A stretch of 8,107 nt of DNA from the NCBI GenBank assembly GCA_026914095.1, contig JAPPIY010000284.1, positions 8,556-16,662 of the forward strand. The letters run 5' to 3'. The notes beneath the pieces were generated by a model, which did no database searches, was not told where the DNA came from, and saw only the letters and a list, made by a program, of their open reading frames with translations. Shown in pieces: positions 6,436 to 8,107 of this stretch. A program made the translations under genes and the position numbers. Within the stretch, counting starts at the first letter, position 1, and each line of letters begins with the position of its first letter. This DNA comes from Oligoflexia bacterium (lineage in GTDB: Bacteria; Bdellovibrionota; Bdellovibrionia; Bdellovibrionales; UBA1609).

Positions 6436-6473
6436 CAAAAATATTTTCAACAGAACCGGCGTAAATATTTTTG
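6436..6473. repeat. Perfect 11-bp stem-loop
   Basis: CAAAAATATTT at 6436-6446 is exactly complementary to AAATATTTTTG at 6463-6473, with a 16-nt loop that is relatively G+C-rich. The right arm runs straight into the palindrome TTTGAATATTCAAA (6470-6483). No T-tract follows that would make it a terminator. Function unknown. Confidence 0.4.
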
Positions 6474-6573
6474 AATATTCAAATAACAATATAAATAAAG
6501 AACTAAGTTTAAAGCTAGTTGTGAATAATCAACTACTTTGAGAGAGGAGCTGACTTTAAAGATGAATAGTCAA
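6470..6573. repeat. Right cluster of TTGA-N4-TCAA-like dyads
   Basis: TTTGAATATTCAAA (6470-6483) is a perfect 14-bp palindrome. GTGAATAATCAA (6521-6532) lies inside a 6-bp inverted repeat, TAGTTG/CAACTA, at 6516-6535. ATGAATAGTCAA is at 6562-6573. The last site and the one at 6018 also share following bases (TAGTCAAA, then TAAGGA). Together with the left cluster this makes six related sites in about 560 nt. Confidence 0.4.
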
Positions 6574-6659
6574 AGTTAAGGAACTTTTATCAACAGCAAA
6601 TTTTAGAAGTTACTGCTATCTTAAGTATTCTTAAAACCTCCTTTTTTTACTTCTCTTAT

Positions 6660-6678
6660 CCTAATTTTTAGGTTTTTT
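6660..6678 (+). terminator. Weak intrinsic-terminator-like hairpin
   Basis: CCTAA and TTAGG pair around a TTT loop and are followed by six T's (6673-6678). AAAACCT and AGGTTTT further out could extend the pairing across a larger loop. The stem is short and A/T-rich, so it is only a possible terminator for transcription entering from etfA or from a small RNA in the gap. Confidence 0.25.
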
Positions 6679-6752
6679 CCCTTCTTTTTTTTCTGAAAGC
6701 TCTTTTATTTTCTTATTTTAAAGCTTTGAAAGTGAATATGTCATCTTGTTTT

Positions 6753-6781
6753 TTGCTATTTTTGATTTTTTCTTATATAAT
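6753..6781 (+). promoter_or_regulatory. Sigma-70-type promoter of the ankyrin lipoprotein gene
   Basis: TTGCTA (6753-6758) and a perfect TATAAT (6776-6781) are separated by 17 nt. The predicted start near 6788 gives a leader of about 36 nt with AAAGGAGG at 6811-6818, 5 nt before the ATG. This is the best-matched promoter in the window and makes the ankyrin gene its own transcription unit. Confidence 0.65.
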
Positions 6782-6823
6782 TGAGTTTAAGTTTTTTGAG
6801 AATCTCATCAAAAGGAGGATTTA

Positions 6824-7477
6824 ATGAAAAAACCTTATATTTACTTTCTGGCAAGCTTTTTATTTTGTCTTTTTTTAGTTTCTTGCGGTAATGAAGATCA
6901 GCTGGATGAAAACAATCCAGACGAAACGGCTCAAACTCCAGACTCTAAAGAGAATTCAACCACTCAGGCTAAACCATCAACAAAAGCCCAATTGAATAAA
7001 TCCCTGTTAGAAGCTTCTAAAAAGGGAGATACAAAAACTGTTGAACAGCTCCTACAGAAAGGCGCGGATGTGGAGGCTAAAGACAGCAGTGGCTATACTC
7101 CTTTAATTGTGGCTTCTATATATGGACATACGCCGGCAGCTGAATTTTTTATAAAAAAAGGCGCGAATGTAAAGGCTAAAGACAATGATAACAATACGGC
7201 TTTGCTATGGGCTTCTTTTAAAGGACACATACCAACAGCTAGACTTCTGATAGAAAAAGGCGCGGATGTGAAGGCTAAAAATCGCTGGGACAGCACGGTT
7301 TTGATGCGAGCTGGTGTAAATAATCATCTTAAGATGCTTGAGCTTCTGATAGAAAAAGGCGCGGATGTAAAGGCTAAAGACATCAATGGCGAAACCGCTT
7401 TAGACCGAGCTAAAAAGGCGGGGCACACAGAGGTTGTTGCTCTGCTTGAAAAAGCGTCAGCAGAAATCGCTAAATAG
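6824..7477 (+). CDS. Ankyrin-repeat lipoprotein
   Basis: This 217-residue protein has a lipoprotein signal peptide with lipobox LVSC (cleavage before C21). Gly at position +2 would not act as an inner-membrane retention signal in enterobacteria. A polar linker rich in Asp, Glu, Gln, Ser and Thr covers about 22-57. Ankyrin repeats follow: an N-terminal cap from about 58, then full repeats of 33 residues at about 90-122, 123-155 and 156-188, and a C-terminal half repeat to about 212. The repeated core reads LLIEKGADVKAKD. Ankyrin repeats mediate protein binding, so a periplasmic or surface binding role is likely; the target is unknown. The start is firm: AAAGGAGG 5 nt upstream and a good promoter. 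It stands alone, with a terminator after it. Confidence 0.9.
   Translation: MKKPYIYFLASFLFCLFLVSCGNEDQLDENNPDETAQTPDSKENSTTQAKPSTKAQLNKSLLEASKKGDTKTVEQLLQKGADVEAKDSSGYTPLIVASIYGHTPAAEFFIKKGANVKAKDNDNNTALLWASFKGHIPTARLLIEKGADVKAKNRWDSTVLMRAGVNNHLKMLELLIEKGADVKAKDINGETALDRAKKAGHTEVVALLEKASAEIAK
7061..7387 (+). repeat. 99-bp internal tandem repeats of the ankyrin gene
   Basis: GGCGCGGATG or GGCGCGAATG recurs at 7061, 7160, 7259 and 7358, exactly 99 nt (33 codons) apart, and is followed each time by an almost identical stretch encoding V-K/E-A-K. In the last two units the match extends upstream through CTTCTGATAGAAAAAGGCGC. Such DNA-level identity indicates recent duplication or homogenisation of repeat units. 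Confidence 0.8.
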
Positions 7478-7520
7478 GGAATGGCTTGTAAGTTTATAGT
7501 TTATAGGAAACTCTTAAGGG

Positions 7521-7557
7521 CTTGTGGCTCAGTGAGTTGCTAAGCTACAGTTTTTTT
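7521..7557 (+). terminator. Intrinsic terminator of the ankyrin gene
   Basis: CTTGTGGCT (7521-7529) can pair with AGCTACAG (7543-7550), with one bulged T and one G-T pair, around a 13-nt loop. Seven T's follow directly (7551-7557). It lies 44 nt after the stop at 7477 and suits rho-independent termination on the plus strand. Confidence 0.5.
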
Positions 7558-7673
7558 CAAAAAGCTTTTTTTTCAATTAAAAAAACCATTGACAGCTGAA
7601 CAGGCCTAAAGTTTGGTTTTTGCCAATACCAATTTTTTTGGGAATTATATACCTGACTGCGCATTAATTTCCT

Positions 7674-7772
7674 TCATTTGCTTGTTTTTATCAGCTCATA
7701 ATCTTTTATCATATATTGCCACTTGCTGACATAATTCCTATATAAGGTCTGATCTTTTCTGTTGTCTCTCAT
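7674..7772 (-). pseudogene. Truncated transposase N-terminus (32 codons)
   Basis: The ATG at 7772-7770 follows AAGGAGG (reverse complement of 7779-7785) with a 6-nt spacer, an ideal SD. TATAAT on the minus strand (7799-7794) could be a -10. The 32 residues run MRDNRKDQTLYRNYV, then SKWQYMIKDYELIKTSK, before a TGA. The segment KWQYxIKDYELxK resembles, from memory, the start of DDE transposases that begin with a helix-turn-helix; I cannot verify the match. The catalytic domain is absent, so this is a remnant in a deletion derivative. The frame is open further upstream to an ATG at 7856, but that start has no SD. The final codons (Thr-Ser-Lys-stop) recur at the matching place in copy 1. Confidence 0.55.
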
Positions 7773-7861
7773 AACTTGCCTCCTTCTTTCTTGATTATAA
7801 TAGCCCTTAATAATACTCTTTTTCAGCTCCCTTTTTGTCAGTGAATTACTGAACATTTACA

Positions 7862-7904
7862 ATTCCCGCGAAAGCATGCCCTCGCGAAAGCGGGGGGCGG
7901 GAAT
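7862..7904. repeat. GC-rich nested palindrome within copy 3
   Basis: ATTCCCGC (7862-7869) is perfectly inverted at 7897-7904. Inside, CCTCGC and GCGGGG pair (one G-T) around a GAAA tetraloop (7880-7895). GCGAAAGC occurs twice (7868-7875 and 7884-7891). The outer form resembles the ATTCCCGCGAAAGCGGGAAT palindrome that is common between genes in many proteobacteria. Here a second copy of its core seems to lie within the first. The sequence is far richer in G+C than its surroundings. Confidence 0.6.
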
Positions 7905-8052
7905 CTCTAACTAAAACTGGAGAACTCAAACCTGATCAGTATATAATCCCATTTTTTTAAGTTTTTTTATGGATTGGACGATGTTATATTGTAGTTGGCT
8001 CTGCTCTCGGTGATAATAGGGAGTAGCTTTTGTTGAGGCTGTGTTTTGGTTT

Positions 8053-8088
8053 GCCAAAGCCAAAGCCAAAGCCAAAGCCAAAGCCAAA
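8053..8088. repeat. Hexanucleotide array (GCCAAA)6
   Basis: Six perfect tandem copies of GCCAAA. On the minus strand the array encodes Leu-Ala six times in the putative signal peptide. On the plus strand it lies 11 nt before an AAAGGAGG sequence, in what would be the leader of the next gene. Six-base units keep reading frames intact, so copy-number change would alter length and not frame. Confidence 0.9.
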
Positions 8089-8099
8089 ATTTTAAACAT

Positions 8100-8107
8100 A
8101 AAGGAGG
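8100..8107 (+). promoter_or_regulatory. Shine-Dalgarno of a gene beginning beyond the right edge
   Basis: AAAGGAGG ends the window. It matches the strong ribosome binding site used by the ankyrin gene, so a plus-strand start codon probably follows within about ten bases outside the window. Confidence 0.5.

Larger units (their letters stand above)
5912..6823. other. Large gene-free region between etfA and the ankyrin gene
   Basis: About 910 nt without a credible protein gene. It holds, in order: a cluster of TTGA-N4-TCAA-like dyads (6018-6087), an outer imperfect inverted repeat (6121-6401) interrupted by a complete 175-bp MITE, a perfect stem-loop (6436-6473), a second dyad cluster (6470-6573), a weak terminator-like hairpin (6660-6678), and the ankyrin-gene promoter. 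The segment 6590-6760 is mostly T-rich sequence. Small RNAs cannot be excluded. Confidence 0.6.
7640..7950 (-). mobile_element. Non-autonomous IS derivative, copy 3, 311 bp, with transposase remnant
   Basis: The left end is GGGAATTATATACCTGAC and the inverted right end is GGGATTATATACTGATCAGG, one A shorter. ATTTTTTT flanks both sides (7632-7639 and 7951-7958), an exact 8-bp target duplication, though of low complexity. The left 51 bp align with the inverted right end of copy 1 at about 80%. The element carries a transposase-like N-terminal fragment on the minus strand and a GC-rich palindrome in its leader part. It appears to be an internally deleted copy of a full IS. Confidence 0.8.
7577..8099 (-). 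pseudogene. Small secreted-protein gene with (Leu-Ala)6 signal peptide, split by a MITE
   Basis: On the minus strand the ATG at 8099-8097 opens a 57-codon frame: MFKI, six Leu-Ala pairs, then NQNTASTKATPYY and so on, ending at a TGA (7926-7928) inside the MITE. The start looks like a Sec signal peptide with ALA before Asn as cleavage site. The MITE at 7640-7950 lies inside the frame. If it is removed with one ATTTTTTT copy, the frame continues as IKKLKKIGIGKNQTLGLFS to a TAA at 7577-7579, giving about 70 residues. The last residues of the present protein are thus encoded by the element's end. No SD is visible in the 8 bases available upstream (CCTCCTTT), so expression is unproven. Family not recognised. 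Confidence 0.45.
7478..8107. other. Right-hand region downstream of the ankyrin gene
   Basis: No full-length conventional gene lies here. It holds the ankyrin-gene terminator, the third MITE with a transposase remnant, a GC-rich palindrome, a minus-strand secreted-protein gene split by the MITE, a hexanucleotide array and, at the very edge, a strong SD pointing out of the window. Confidence 0.6.

Noticed and set aside
7093..7296. Minus-strand 67-codon frame
   Set aside because: Antisense shadow of the ankyrin repeats; its repetitive sequence mirrors the 99-nt units.
7773..7856. Upstream extension of the transposase fragment to an ATG at 7856
   Set aside because: That start lacks an SD, whereas the ATG at 7772 has AAGGAGG at 6 nt; the extension is probably leader.
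7640..7867. Alternative right end for copy 3 at 7867 (inverted GGGAATTGTA)
   Set aside because: The next 8 bases (GCGAAAGC) do not match the left flank ATTTTTTT, while the end at 7950 gives an exact match; the 7867 similarity belongs to the GC-rich palindrome.
8053..8088. CRISPR-like array
   Set aside because: Units are 6 bp and contiguous with no spacers; it is a simple tandem repeat.

Overview
The window is AT-rich (roughly one third G+C by eye) and reads as a Gram-negative bacterial chromosome. The evidence is an undecaprenyl-pyrophosphate phosphatase, a lipoprotein with a lipobox, strong AAGGAGG-type ribosome binding sites, and TadB/TadC-like assembly proteins beside a PEGA-tailed Ser/Thr kinase. 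A deltaproteobacterial, Bdellovibrio-like or host-associated lineage would fit, but this is inference. The long gene-poor gaps filled with small mobile elements suggest relaxed selection on intergenic DNA.

Layout. 1-43 (minus) is the start of a very basic, histone-like protein that runs off the left edge. 315-3755 (plus) is a compact run of five genes with overlapping or nearly abutting ends: TadB-like, TadC-like, a small secreted Cys-containing protein, a membrane-anchored kinase-like protein with a PEGA-like tail, and uppP. 4230-5911 is etfB-etfA, overlapping by 4 nt (ATGA); etfB appears to be leaderless. 6824-7477 is a lipoprotein with ankyrin repeats, with its own promoter, a strong SD and a terminator. 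7577-8099 (minus) looks like a small secreted-protein gene split by an insertion.

The most notable finding is in the gaps. Three non-autonomous insertion elements share ends related to GGGAATTATATACTTGAC. Each is flanked by an 8-bp direct repeat: GAAAAATA/GAAGAATA around 3961-4137, TGAAAAGC twice around 6202-6376, and ATTTTTTT twice around 7640-7950. The third still carries an SD, an ATG and 32 codons resembling the N-terminus of a transposase. It shares about 50 bp (about 80% identity) with the inverted end of the first. They are therefore best read as deletion derivatives (MITEs) of one insertion sequence. The first two sit inside older inverted-repeat structures; one of these (3895-4172) has a 17-bp perfect terminal repeat and a possible 5-bp target duplication. 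The third interrupts the minus-strand gene, and its terminal repeat supplies a new stop codon.

Other signals are six TTGA-N4-TCAA-like dyads around the second element, a GC-rich nested palindrome within the third, a (GCCAAA)6 array that reads on the minus strand as a (Leu-Ala)6 signal-peptide core, and a 99-bp near-identical repeat inside the ankyrin gene.
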